Origin: JALVIU01 sp964462295
GTDB taxonomy: Bacteria > Atribacterota > JALVIU01
Length of the DNA stretch: 64,000 nt
NCBI GenBank assembly: GCA_964462295.1
Contig: CAYWXH010000003.1
Span: 11,540 to 75,539 of the forward strand
Reading direction: 5' to 3'
Part shown: in pieces, positions 16,101 through 23,509 of the stretch
Position numbering within the stretch: position 1 is the first letter of the stretch
Layout: every line of letters begins with the position of its first letter
Notes under the pieces: model-generated
What the model was told of the DNA's origin: nothing
What the model saw: only the letters and a program-made list of their open reading frames with translations
Database searches by the model: none
Translations under genes and position numbers: made by a program

Positions 16101-16724
16101 TGGGCATATGATATAGGTTATGGTGGATTGGATCATGTGCTTGCATCTGGAGAAGATGTAAATGTTTTGGTATTAGATACAGAGGTATATTCTAACACAG
16201 GAGGCCAGGCATCTAAGGCTACACAGACAGGTGCAATGGCAAAGTTTGCAGCAGCAGGGAAATACATAAAGAAAAAAGAGCTCGGCCTTATGGCAATGAC
16301 ATATGGTTATGTCTATGTGGCCCAAGTAGCACTTGGTGCAAATTTTGCTCAGACCTTTAAGGCATTTAAAGAGGCAGAATCTTATAAGGGTCCATCCATT
16401 ATAATAGCATATTCTCCATGTATTGCACATGGTATAAAGAAAGGTATGTTCTCTATTCGTGAAGAGAAAGAGGCAGTAGATTGTGGTTATTGGCCAATCT
16501 ATAGATATGATCCAAGATTAAGAGAAGAAGGTAAAAATCCGTTCCGTCTTGATGGGCCAAAAGAGTTAAATGGCAAGTTAGTAGACTTTATGAATGGGGA
16601 AGTAAGATTTGCAGGTCTTAAGACCCTCTTCCCAGATAGGGCAGATATGCTCTTTAAGAAGGCAGAAAAAGATGTGCAAGAACGATTTGAGAGATTAAAG
16701 AGATTTGCAGAACACGGATTTTAA
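13182..16724 (+). CDS. nifJ: pyruvate:ferredoxin (flavodoxin) oxidoreductase, single chain
   Basis: A 1180-residue fused enzyme oxidising pyruvate and CoA to acetyl-CoA, CO2 and reduced ferredoxin in the cytoplasm. Domain order matches homodimeric PFOR: domain I starts at DGNTAAAYVAYAFSDVATIY; a gamma-type domain is near residues 420-630; a ferredoxin-like insert has two 4Fe-4S motifs (CIQCNECALVCPH, about 693-705, and CTGCGNCADVCPG, about 747-759). The C-terminal thiamine-diphosphate domain holds GACAGCGETPY, ATGCSSIYGG and the GDGWAYDIGYGGLDH Mg/TPP motif. It stands alone between its own promoter and a strong terminator, as expected for a highly expressed central enzyme. Confidence 0.97.
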   Translation: MKKKKMMTVDGNTAAAYVAYAFSDVATIYPITPSSPMGELADQWAAEGKKNIYGNPVKVSELQSEAGASGATHGALQGGALATTFTASQGLLLMIPNMNKISGELLPGVFHVAARSVATHALSIFGDHSDVMHTRATGFAILASGSVQEVHDLAAVAHLSAVEARVPFLHFFDGFRTSHEIQKIEVLEYDAFAEMINMDAVRAFKKSALNPERPITRGTAQNPDIFFQNREAANKYYEKVPYIVEENMRKVAKYTGRTYHLFDYIGPNDAERIIIAMGSGTEAIEKTVDYLNKQGEKVGLVKVRLFRPFSVEHFLSAIPSSVKAIAVLDRTKEPGSAGEPLYEDVKFAFYGRDDAPIIVGGRYGLSSKEFTPAMVKAIFDNLKAKQPKDHFTIGIKDDVTFTSLEYDDSFTIPDPSVTRCKFWGFGSDGTVGASKNTIKIIGDHTDMYVQGYFVYDSKKSGGVTISHLRFGPQPIKDTYLIRQADFIACHKPSYITKYDVLEGMKPEGGIFLLNTQWPKEELLEKLPNNMKRTLAQKKVKFYIIDAYKIAEELGLGERINTIMQSAFFKLTNIIPYEDALVYMKDAVKKTYAKKGEDVVNMNIKAIEMGGTEVEEITVPEEWATLPDEPKEIDESRPEYVREVADVINSLKGDTLPVSVFAPDGTFPNGLTKYEKRGVAVKIPKWNAENCIQCNECALVCPHAAIRPYLATDEELKGAPEAFNTIKPLNKLLKDYNFRIQVSPLDCTGCGNCADVCPGKKGQKALEMVPIDDIKDVEAINWEFAESLPDRNPLGDGNFTAAMFNRPLFEFSGACAGCGETPYIKLATQLFGDRMIIANATGCSSIYGGTAPSTPYCMNKEGKGPAWANSLFEDNAEYGYGIALGVRTTRENMVALMKEAISLGVSDKIRELFTAWIDNMEDPIKTKELDKELREVLPPAIESSKGRLKEIFKKLYDNREYFIKKSIWIIGGDGWAYDIGYGGLDHVLASGEDVNVLVLDTEVYSNTGGQASKATQTGAMAKFAAAGKYIKKKELGLMAMTYGYVYVAQVALGANFAQTFKAFKEAESYKGPSIIIAYSPCIAHGIKKGMFSIREEKEAVDCGYWPIYRYDPRLREEGKNPFRLDGPKELNGKLVDFMNGEVRFAGLKTLFPDRADMLFKKAEKDVQERFERLKRFAEHGF

Positions 16725-16732
16725 TAAGAGAG

Positions 16733-16771
16733 AAAAAAGCCCTGACAGCATCTACTGTCAGGGCTTTTTTA
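16733..16771 (+). terminator. strong intrinsic terminator after PFOR
   Basis: A 16-bp perfect stem: left arm 16733-16748 and right arm 16755-16770 (GC core GCCCTGACAG / CTGTCAGGGC), loop CATCTA, ending in a run of six T. It starts 8 nt after the stop codon. Confidence 0.92.
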
Positions 16772-16787
16772 TTTTGTCAAAAATTAT

Positions 16788-16816
16788 TTGCATAATTTGC
16801 ATTATAAATGTATAAT
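16788..16816 (+). promoter_or_regulatory. promoter of the 16856-22488 operon
   Basis: TTGCAT (16788-16793), 17-nt spacer, TATAAT (16811-16816). Predicted +1 near 16823, then AAAGGAAAGGAG before ATG 16856. It lies directly after the PFOR terminator and has no competing promoter before mreB. Confidence 0.75.
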
Positions 16817-16855
16817 ATAGAGTAAAAGTCGAAAGAAAAGGAAAGGAGTATATTT

Positions 16856-17425
16856 ATGTTTAAAAACAAATGGATGCTTTTTATCTACATTGCGATTATA
16901 CTTATCTTTCTTCCTCAACTTATCTTTACATTTATGAACCGTCCGCAAAAGATAGAGGGAGATACAGTAAGTAATGAGAAACTACATTTTTCTCTAACAC
17001 TACCCAATGACAGTTGGCATTTTTCTAATTACAGGAAGGCAAAAGACGGTGTTCAAATAGAGATGACTCTAAAGGATAGAAAAAAAGATTTTCCTGTTAT
17101 TGTAGTAGGGGTTGTAAAGCCCAAAAAACCTCTATCTGAAGAAGAGCTAAATAAGTTTTTTTTAAATGTTCCAAAACAAAAGACCTACAAAGAAGGCGGA
17201 AAGATGATCTCTGGTGTGAATGAAATTACATTTAAAGGAGTTCCAGCACAAGAGGCAGAATATGACCTTACATTAAAAAAGGGTGATAAGCATTTTAGAC
17301 TTAAATTAATACTTATACAAAAAGATGGGATATATTATATAATAAGTTTTGCTGCCAATTTTGATGAATATGATAACCAATATAAAGATTTTGAAAAATT
17401 CGTAGAACTTTGGAAATTTATATAG
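16856..17425 (+). CDS. membrane-anchored protein of unknown function
   Basis: A 189-residue protein. An N-terminal hydrophobic segment (residues 6-26, MLFIYIAIILIFLPQLIFTF) probably anchors it, with the rest outside. The body is beta-rich, with LHFSLTLPNDSWHFSNYRK, DFPVIVVGVVKP and a C-terminal YYIISFAANFDEYDNQYKDFEKF block. This resembles the small PsbP/DUF1795-like fold in which a protein of about 150 residues follows a signal anchor, but I cannot assign the family. It is first in an operon ahead of a 59-residue protein, AMMECR1 and AmrS. Confidence 0.7.
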   Translation: MFKNKWMLFIYIAIILIFLPQLIFTFMNRPQKIEGDTVSNEKLHFSLTLPNDSWHFSNYRKAKDGVQIEMTLKDRKKDFPVIVVGVVKPKKPLSEEELNKFFLNVPKQKTYKEGGKMISGVNEITFKGVPAQEAEYDLTLKKGDKHFRLKLILIQKDGIYYIISFAANFDEYDNQYKDFEKFVELWKFI

Positions 17426-17440
17426 AACCTAGGAGAAAAA

Positions 17441-17620
17441 ATGGGTAAGCATGAAGTTTCTAAGACTGTCTCAATTAAAATAAATGGAGAGGGTATAGAG
17501 GTAAATAAATTTGTGGGAGAGTTTTTAAAGGGTGCGATAAGGGGAATTTTAAAAAGTTTAAAGGGAATACCTAAAGAATTAAAAAAGGTAGAGATTATTA
17601 TAGAAGATGATAAGGGGTGA
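17441..17620 (+). CDS. 59-residue conserved-looking small protein
   Basis: A short ORF filling the gap between its neighbours, with ATG at 17441 preceded by AGGAG (17431-17435). Features: a basic N-terminus, an SIKINGEGIEVNKFVGEFL segment, a central KGAIRGILKSLKGIPKELKK part, and a hydrophobic-acidic end VEIIIEDDKG. Predicted strand-helix-strand, soluble. It stops exactly at the last base before the TTG that could start AMMECR1. The placement and ribosome site make it a real gene. The function is unknown; the position beside AMMECR1/AmrS suggests a shared process. Confidence 0.65.
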   Translation: MGKHEVSKTVSIKINGEGIEVNKFVGEFLKGAIRGILKSLKGIPKELKKVEIIIEDDKG

Positions 17621-17626
17621 TTGTAT

Positions 17627-18142
17627 ATGGAAAAGAGTCCTCATGCACATCTTGCAAGATTAACCATTGAGAAATATATAAGAAATGGTCAAATAATAGA
17701 TGTTCCTCCAGATACACCTAGTGAGCTTTTAGAAAAAAGGGCAGGTGTATTTGTAACTCTTCATAAACATGGAAGATTGAGGGGATGTATAGGCACTTTT
17801 ATGCCTACCCAGGAAAATATTGCCAAAGAGATAATAAGAAACGCTATAGCAGCGGCTACAGAAGATCCACGTTTTCCCCCTGTAGAAGAAGAAGAGCTAC
17901 CTGAGATTGAAATATCTGTAGATGTGCTTTCTGAGCCAGAAGAGGTAGAAGATATAGAGGAACTTGATCCTAAAAAGTATGGCATTATAGTGGAAAGTGG
18001 TTTTAAAAGAGGACTCTTGTTGCCCGACATAGAAGGTGTAGATACGGTAGAAGAACAAATAGAGATTACAAAGAGAAAAGCCGGAATTTATCCAGGTGAA
18101 CCTATTAAGATATACAAATTTACTGTAAAGAGGTATCATTAA
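17627..18142 (+). CDS. amrA: AMMECR1-domain protein (AmmeMemoRadiSam system protein A)
   Basis: A 171-residue soluble protein covering one AMMECR1 domain, with the diagnostic LRGCIGTF motif near residue 46, then AIAAATEDPRFPPV and EIEISVDVLSEPEE. The family is widespread in archaea and bacteria and is found with a radical SAM enzyme and a Memo-type protein as the AmmeMemoRadiSam system, whose reaction is unknown. ATG 17627 is chosen over TTG 17621 because AGGGGTGA lies 7 nt upstream. The radical SAM partner follows after 2 nt; no Memo gene is seen in the window. Confidence 0.9.
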   Translation: MEKSPHAHLARLTIEKYIRNGQIIDVPPDTPSELLEKRAGVFVTLHKHGRLRGCIGTFMPTQENIAKEIIRNAIAAATEDPRFPPVEEEELPEIEISVDVLSEPEEVEDIEELDPKKYGIIVESGFKRGLLLPDIEGVDTVEEQIEITKRKAGIYPGEPIKIYKFTVKRYH

Positions 18143-18144
18143 GT

Positions 18145-19164
18145 ATGATGAAGGAGGCCTTGTTTTATACCTCACATGATAGGGGTGTGAGGTGTCTTTT
18201 GTGCCCTAAGGGGTGTTTGATTGATGATGGTAAAAGGGGTGATTGCAGGGTTAGATTAAACAACAAAGGGATTTTATATACACTAAACTATGGCAAGGTG
18301 ACCGCACTTTCCTATGATCCTATAGAAAAGAAACCCCTTTATCACTTTCTGCCAGGTAGTTATATATTCTCTATAGGGACATTTGGATGTAATTTTTCAT
18401 GTCCTTTTTGCCAAAACTGGGAAATATCTCAGGCTACAGAGGTAGATATACCTTCAAAAGATATCTCTTTAGAAGACCTTATCTTATACGGAAAAAAATA
18501 TGGTTCTGTAGGTGTGGCATTTACATACAATGAACCTACTATTTGGTATGAGTTTATAAGAGATAGTGCACCGCTAATTAAACAAAATGGGTTAAAAGTA
18601 GTTTTGGTGACAAACGGGTATATAAATCCCCTTCCTCAGAGAGAACTTCTGCCTTATGTGGATGCTATGAATATAGACCTTAAGGCCTTTAGTGATGAAT
18701 TTTATGTAAAATATACAGGTGGACATTTATTACCCGTGTTAAGGGCTATAGAACAGGCACATGATAGAGGGATTCATGTAGAGATTACAAATCTTATTAT
18801 TACAGGACTAAATGATAGTAAAGAAGATATAAGTGCCCTTGTGGATTGGGTTTATCAACTTGATCCCAAAATTCCTTTACATTTTTCCCGATATTTTCCT
18901 GCCTATAAGATGAACCGTCCACCTACTTCTTTAGCTACTATAGAAATGGCTTACAATATGGCACGAGAAAGGCTTTACTATGTATATATGGGAAATGTCT
19001 TAAACCCAGAGGGGAATACTACCTATTGTAAAAATTGTGGTAAGCCTATTATTGAAAGAAGGGGCTATGAAATCACTTCATATAATATAGATGGTGATAG
19101 ATGTAAATTCTGTGGTGAAAGGGTAGATGGAGTGTTTGAAGTAAACAGAGATTTAGAGGAGTAA
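18145..19164 (+). CDS. amrS: AmmeMemoRadiSam system radical SAM enzyme
   Basis: A 339-residue radical SAM protein related to pyruvate-formate-lyase activating enzymes. The cluster motif is C82-x3-C86-x2-C89 (GCNFSCPFCQNWE). The N-terminus carries a metal-binding-like Cys set (C17, C20, C24, C34; VRCLLCPKGCLI), typical of AmrS. A C-terminal CxxC pair set (YCKNCGKP and CKFCGERV) forms another zinc-ribbon-like unit. It follows the AMMECR1 gene by 2 nt and precedes mreB by 2 nt, so all are likely cotranslated. Its target is unknown. Confidence 0.92.
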   Translation: MMKEALFYTSHDRGVRCLLCPKGCLIDDGKRGDCRVRLNNKGILYTLNYGKVTALSYDPIEKKPLYHFLPGSYIFSIGTFGCNFSCPFCQNWEISQATEVDIPSKDISLEDLILYGKKYGSVGVAFTYNEPTIWYEFIRDSAPLIKQNGLKVVLVTNGYINPLPQRELLPYVDAMNIDLKAFSDEFYVKYTGGHLLPVLRAIEQAHDRGIHVEITNLIITGLNDSKEDISALVDWVYQLDPKIPLHFSRYFPAYKMNRPPTSLATIEMAYNMARERLYYVYMGNVLNPEGNTTYCKNCGKPIIERRGYEITSYNIDGDRCKFCGERVDGVFEVNRDLEE

Positions 19165-19166
19165 AG

Positions 19167-20183
19167 ATGGGGATACCAATTTTTAAAAAAAGAGTAGGTA
19201 TAGACCTTGGAACTGCGTATACTTTGATTTATTTAAAGGGAAAGGGTATCATCTTAAATGAGCCTTCTGTGATAAGTGTCTACAAAGACTCTAAACAAGT
19301 TATAGAGGTAGGACGAAGGGCAAAAAGGATGTTGGGAAGGGCCCCTTACTATATAGATGTGGTAAGACCTCTTAGGTATGGTGTAATCTCTGAACTTGAG
19401 TATGCCATCCTTATGCTCAAGGAATTTTTGGAAATTGTTGATGTAAAACCGGGATTTTTTACGGGATTAGAGACAATAGTTTGTGTCCCCTCTGCAGTAA
19501 GTACGGTTGATAAAAGGGCGGTACTTGAGCTTTCATATAGATTAGGGGCAAAAAGGGCATACCTTATTTCAGAACCAATAGCAGCTGCCATTGGTGCAGG
19601 TATGAATATTTTTGAATCTATAGGGAGTTTTATAATAGATATTGGTGGAGGTACAAGTGAATCTGCTATTATATCCCTAGGAGGACTTGTAGAAAATGAA
19701 ATTACCTCTGTAGCAGGGGACAGGATGAATGAAGAAGTCATAAGATTGTTTAAAAATAAGTACAAAATTCTTATAGGAGAACAAATGGCAGAGGCTATAA
19801 AGGTAAACCTTGGTATAATAGATGATCCTGATGAGAGGTATTATGCAAAGGGAAGAGACCTTGTTACAGGTCTCCCCACAGCGCAAGAGATAAGCGCAGG
19901 GGAGTTACGGGAGGCCTTAACACCTTTAATAGATGAAATCATAAGGGTTTTGAGAGAAACCCTTATGAAGGCCAATCCTGAAATCCATAGTGATATAATG
20001 GAGAGGGGATTGGTTTTGTCAGGAGGAGGTGCACTTATAAAAGGATTAGATACATATATAAGGGATAAATTGGAAATTCCTGTTATCTTTGCCCCTCAAC
20101 CCCTTTACTCTGTTATAAATGGTATAGCAGAGGTATTTAAAAACCCTAATAAATACGCAGATGTACTGATTAAGATGGAATAG
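19167..20183 (+). CDS. mreB: rod-shape protein MreB (actin-like)
   Basis: A 338-residue actin-fold ATPase that guides lateral cell-wall synthesis under the membrane. Phosphate-1 motif GIDLGTAYTLIYL (from about residue 11), phosphate-2 FIIDIGGGTSESAIISLGG near 155-173, and adenosine motif LVLSGGGALIKGLD near 283. Length is normal for MreB. ATG follows GAGGAG by 5 nt. mreC follows after 6 nt, but mreD and the PBP2/RodA genes do not, so the rest of the elongasome is elsewhere. The cell is probably rod-shaped. Confidence 0.95.
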   Translation: MGIPIFKKRVGIDLGTAYTLIYLKGKGIILNEPSVISVYKDSKQVIEVGRRAKRMLGRAPYYIDVVRPLRYGVISELEYAILMLKEFLEIVDVKPGFFTGLETIVCVPSAVSTVDKRAVLELSYRLGAKRAYLISEPIAAAIGAGMNIFESIGSFIIDIGGGTSESAIISLGGLVENEITSVAGDRMNEEVIRLFKNKYKILIGEQMAEAIKVNLGIIDDPDERYYAKGRDLVTGLPTAQEISAGELREALTPLIDEIIRVLRETLMKANPEIHSDIMERGLVLSGGGALIKGLDTYIRDKLEIPVIFAPQPLYSVINGIAEVFKNPNKYADVLIKME

Positions 20184-20189
20184 GAAGAT

Positions 20190-21017
20190 ATGTTTTATAG
20201 ACAAAAAAGGAATAATAAATATCTATATCTATTTCTTGCTATAGTATTTTTTTCATTAATTTTAATTACTGTTACATATAAGTTTTCTATAGATCAGTAT
20301 AGATTTTCTTATCCATTTTCCCGCATATTTTCAGAGGTATCCATCTTTTTTCAATCTCTTTATAAAAATGTAGTAAACTATATCTCAATATTTACTGAAT
20401 ATAAAAAGATAAAGGTTCAAAATCAAGAATTGAAAAAAAGCTTATCTATCTTGATAAATGAGAACAATCAACTTAGGGAAAAGCTCTCATACTATAAAAG
20501 ATGGAATAAGATGCTAAAATACAAGGAACACTCTTCTTTTAAGCTTATTCCGGCAAATGTAGTAGGAAGGGAACCTTCTGCCTGGTTTCAGTATATATTT
20601 ATAGATAAAGGGAAAAAAGATGGAATAAAAAAGGACATGGTAGTAATTACCTATTTAGGTCTTGTGGGAAAAATAAAGGCAGTAGGCCCGAGAACATCAA
20701 AAGTTATGCTTATCCTTGATGCAAAAAGTTCTTTGGGAGGGATGATCCAAAGAACGAGAGATATAGGTGTTATAGAGGGTTTAGGTAAGGAATACTTGAG
20801 AATGATATATATAAATAATTTGGCAAATATATATAAAGGTGATATAGTTATTACCTCTGGTCTTGGAGGTATTTATCCAAAGGGTATAGCAGTGGGATAT
20901 GTTTTTCGGATAGAAAAAGAGCTTGACAAGTTATACCAAAAGGTTTATATTACCCCTCGAGTGGATTTTATGCATCTTGAAGAGGTATTTATAATTAAGG
21001 GTAAGGAGGAAAAATGA
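20190..21017 (+). CDS. mreC: rod-shape protein MreC
   Basis: A 275-residue bitopic membrane protein. One TM segment (about residues 10-31), a coiled-coil (about 75-115, rich in Lys, Glu and Asn with QNQELKKSLSILINENNQL), then the MreC beta domain (ANVVGREPSAWFQYIFIDKGKKDGI and TSGLGGIYPKGIAVGYV). MreC scaffolds the elongasome outside the membrane. It overlaps the peptidase gene by 4 nt (ATGA). Confidence 0.93.
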   Translation: MFYRQKRNNKYLYLFLAIVFFSLILITVTYKFSIDQYRFSYPFSRIFSEVSIFFQSLYKNVVNYISIFTEYKKIKVQNQELKKSLSILINENNQLREKLSYYKRWNKMLKYKEHSSFKLIPANVVGREPSAWFQYIFIDKGKKDGIKKDMVVITYLGLVGKIKAVGPRTSKVMLILDAKSSLGGMIQRTRDIGVIEGLGKEYLRMIYINNLANIYKGDIVITSGLGGIYPKGIAVGYVFRIEKELDKLYQKVYITPRVDFMHLEEVFIIKGKEEK

Positions 21018-22282
21018 TAGTATTCAAAACTGTGGATGATAAACTTAAAGTGGTAGCAAAAGAGATGTCCCATGTGGAGTCTGTATCTGTAATTGTTTGG
21101 ATAAAAACAGGGTCAAGGTATGAACCTAAGGAGCTAAACGGTATTTCTCATTTAATAGAACATATGGTATTTAAGGGTTCAAAAAAGAGAGATAATGCCC
21201 TTAAAATCTCCCTTGCTATAGAAGAGATAGGGGGAAAGATAAATGCCTTTACATCAGAAGAATACACTGGTTTTTATGTAAAGGTACCGGCAAATTACTT
21301 ATCTTTAGGGTTAGATGTCTTATCTGATATGATATTTAATCCTTTGTTAAGAGAAGAAGACCTTGTAAAAGAAAAAAAGGTAGTAATGGAAGAGATAAAG
21401 AGATATTATGATATACCTGAAGAGTGGGTAGAGACTCTACTTACAAAGGCTGTTTGGGGAGATCATCCATTGGGAAGAGATATATTAGGTACCATAGAAT
21501 CAGTCTCAGGTATAACCAAAAAGGATATAGAGGATTTTATGAAGAAGTACTATGCCCCTTACAATATTACACTGAGTATAGCAGGTAAGATTTCCTTTGA
21601 GGAGATATTTAAATTATCAAAGGACTATTTTCTTATAGATAGGGATGGTGTGCCATCTAATTTTTTAAAGGCAGATGATAAGATTCAAGGTGATAAGTTT
21701 ATAATAGAACATAGGAAGATAAATCAGACCCATCTTTCTATGGCATTTTTGTCTTTTCCTCGTGGGGATAAGAAAAGATACGCCCTATCCCTTATGAGTA
21801 TAATCCTAGGTTCAGGAATGAGTTCGAGACTCTTCCAGAGATTGAGAGAAGAAAAGGGATTAGTTTATGATATCTCTACTTATCCTGTCTATTTTACAGA
21901 TACGGGGATCTTTAAAATCGGAGCAGGAATAGATCCTAAAAGGACTAAAGAGGCTATATATGCTATACAGGAAGAGTTACAAAAAATGAAAGAATTCCAC
22001 AATGAGAAGGAGCTTAGAAAGGCAAAAGAATATTATAAAGGGAGTTTCCTTATAAGTCTTGAGGATTCGCTTACCCAATCTTCATTTGTAGGAAAGTGGA
22101 CTATGTTAGAGGGAAATCCTCCAGATATATCAGAATTTATAGAGCAGACTGAAAGGGTTACTACAGATGATGTAAGAGAACTTGCAAATACAATATTTAC
22201 ATATGAAAGAGAGGCCGCTTCAATAATTTTTCCTGAGGATCTACATCTTGACCACAAGGAGTTGTTCTTTAAAGACCTATGA
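21014..22282 (+). CDS. M16-family zinc metallopeptidase
   Basis: A 422-residue pitrilysin-type peptidase of the short, mitochondrial-processing-peptidase-like form. Zinc motif HxxEH at H46-E49-H50 (ISHLIEHMVFKGS); the distal Glu ligand fits E126 (KKVVMEEIKR). The C-terminal half has the R/Y substrate motif region (SSRLFQRLREEKGLVYDIS). It is probably cytoplasmic, as there is no signal peptide. The family degrades peptides or processes precursors. It overlaps both mreC and the DUF951 gene by 4 nt each. Confidence 0.93.
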   Translation: MIVFKTVDDKLKVVAKEMSHVESVSVIVWIKTGSRYEPKELNGISHLIEHMVFKGSKKRDNALKISLAIEEIGGKINAFTSEEYTGFYVKVPANYLSLGLDVLSDMIFNPLLREEDLVKEKKVVMEEIKRYYDIPEEWVETLLTKAVWGDHPLGRDILGTIESVSGITKKDIEDFMKKYYAPYNITLSIAGKISFEEIFKLSKDYFLIDRDGVPSNFLKADDKIQGDKFIIEHRKINQTHLSMAFLSFPRGDKKRYALSLMSIILGSGMSSRLFQRLREEKGLVYDISTYPVYFTDTGIFKIGAGIDPKRTKEAIYAIQEELQKMKEFHNEKELRKAKEYYKGSFLISLEDSLTQSSFVGKWTMLEGNPPDISEFIEQTERVTTDDVRELANTIFTYEREAASIIFPEDLHLDHKELFFKDL

Positions 22283-22488
22283 TAAAAGGGAAAGAGGCCA
22301 TAATAGGGCTTAGAGAAAATGATATATTGAAATTGAGAAAACCTCATCCATGTGGTAGTCATTATTTTTTAGTAAAAAAACCCGGTATTAATGTATCACT
22401 TATGTGTATAAAGTGTGGTGGTAGAATTAAAATACCACGGGTAAAATTAGAATATGCACTTATAGGTGTAATTAAGGCAGATTATTGA
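22279..22488 (+). CDS. DUF951 small zinc-ribbon-like protein
   Basis: A 69-residue protein with the DUF951 pattern: LRKPHPCGSHYF, then CIKCGGRIKIPR. The three Cys and one His may bind a metal. The family is found in Firmicutes-like genomes near chromosome-maintenance genes; its role is unknown. It overlaps the M16 peptidase by 4 nt and is the last gene of this operon; the next gene has its own promoter, whose -35 overlaps its stop codon. Confidence 0.82.
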   Translation: MIKGKEAIIGLRENDILKLRKPHPCGSHYFLVKKPGINVSLMCIKCGGRIKIPRVKLEYALIGVIKADY

Positions 22489-22513
22489 ATTTTTCTTCAA
22501 ATTATGGTAAAAT
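22485..22513 (+). promoter_or_regulatory. promoter of the DUF151 gene
   Basis: TTGAAT (22485-22490), 17-nt spacer, TAAAAT (22508-22513), with TG at 22505-22506 giving an extended -10. Predicted +1 near 22520, then GGAGGGG before ATG 22535. Confidence 0.65.
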
Positions 22514-22534
22514 TAAAAAAAATGGAGGGGTTTT

Positions 22535-23011
22535 ATGACACCTGTAAAGGTGTTTAACTTGGTAATTGATCAAGAAAGTGAGCAGTATATTGTAGTCCTT
22601 GAAGAAGAGGATGGCCCGAGACTGCTTCTTATTTGGATAGGAGCCTATGAGGCTCGTGCTATAGCATTAGGGCTTCAGGGATTAAAATTTGAAAGACCCC
22701 TTACCCATGACCTACTTATAAGTATACTTAAAAATTTTGGTATTAAGGTACTTGATGTAGTTATATCAGACTTAAAGGAAAACACATACTATGCGTATAT
22801 AAACATGATACAGGGAAATTACAGAGTGAAGATAGATTCGAGACCAAGTGATGCTATAGCATTGGCTGTAAATTTGGGTGTTCCTATATATGTAGGTGAT
22901 GAAGTTTGGAAAAGGGGAAGTGTTATCTTAAAACCTATTACAGATGAAGAAGAGGAAGAATTTCGCAAGAAACTTGAAAACATAAGGCCTGAAGATTTTA
23001 TGGATCTTTGA
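22535..23011 (+). CDS. DUF151 (bifunctional nuclease-like) protein
   Basis: A 158-residue soluble protein matching the DUF151/BFN domain: VFNLVIDQESEQYIVVLEEE, then IGAYEARAIALGLQG and the conserved KIDSRPSDAIALAVNLGVPIYV. Family members are known from plants and bacteria as nucleases or as pathway proteins of unclear role. The C-terminus is acidic and ends FMDL. It has its own promoter and a strong ribosome site; smpB follows with a separate promoter 4 nt past its stop. Confidence 0.88.
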   Translation: MTPVKVFNLVIDQESEQYIVVLEEEDGPRLLLIWIGAYEARAIALGLQGLKFERPLTHDLLISILKNFGIKVLDVVISDLKENTYYAYINMIQGNYRVKIDSRPSDAIALAVNLGVPIYVGDEVWKRGSVILKPITDEEEEEFRKKLENIRPEDFMDL

Positions 23012-23015
23012 TAAA

Positions 23016-23044
23016 TTGATTTTTTTGCGAAAGTATGGTATAAT
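23016..23044 (+). promoter_or_regulatory. promoter of smpB-ssrA (leaderless)
   Basis: TTGATT (23016-23021), 17-nt spacer, TATAAT (23039-23044), with TG at 23036-23037 as extended -10. Six nt separate the -10 from ATG 23051, so +1 falls on the A of the start codon. There is no Shine-Dalgarno between them. Confidence 0.72.
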
Positions 23045-23050
23045 TTTCTC

Positions 23051-23509
23051 ATGGAGAAAATAGTTGCAACCAATAGGAAGGCAAGATTTAACTACCATAT
23101 CTTGGATACATATGAAGCTGGAATAGAGCTTAAGGGAAATGAGGTAAAATCAATAAGAGAGGGCAAAGTAAGTATAAATGAGTCCTTTGCTACTGTGAAA
23201 AACGGAGAAATTTTTGTACATAATATGCATATTTCCCCATATGAATTTGCAAATAGGTTTGCAGCAGACCCTAAAAGAAAGAGAAAGCTCCTATTACATA
23301 AAGAAGAGATTAGAAGAATTTCAAAAAGGGTTAGTGAAAAAGGTCTTACACTTATACCTTTAAAAGTTTATCTTAAAAACAATAAGGTAAAGGTAGAGCT
23401 TGGCATATGTAAAGGCAAGAAACTATATGATAAGAGGGAAACCATTGCGAAGCGTGATATGGAGCGCGAAATGAGAAGAAGGGGGCGAATGGTATCGACA
23501 GGGATATAG
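23051..23509 (+). CDS. smpB: SsrA-binding protein SmpB
   Basis: A 152-residue RNA-binding protein that brings tmRNA to stalled ribosomes for trans-translation. It has the normal SmpB layout: YHILDTYEAGIELKGNEVKSI, then SINESFATV, the PKRKRKLLLHKEEI segment, and the basic tail that enters the mRNA channel (KLYDKRETIAKRDMEREMRRR). The last ten codons are also the 5' end of ssrA: the CDS ends at 23509 while the tmRNA begins at 23481. The mRNA is predicted to be leaderless. Confidence 0.96.
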   Translation: MEKIVATNRKARFNYHILDTYEAGIELKGNEVKSIREGKVSINESFATVKNGEIFVHNMHISPYEFANRFAADPKRKRKLLLHKEEIRRISKRVSEKGLTLIPLKVYLKNNKVKVELGICKGKKLYDKRETIAKRDMEREMRRRGRMVSTGI

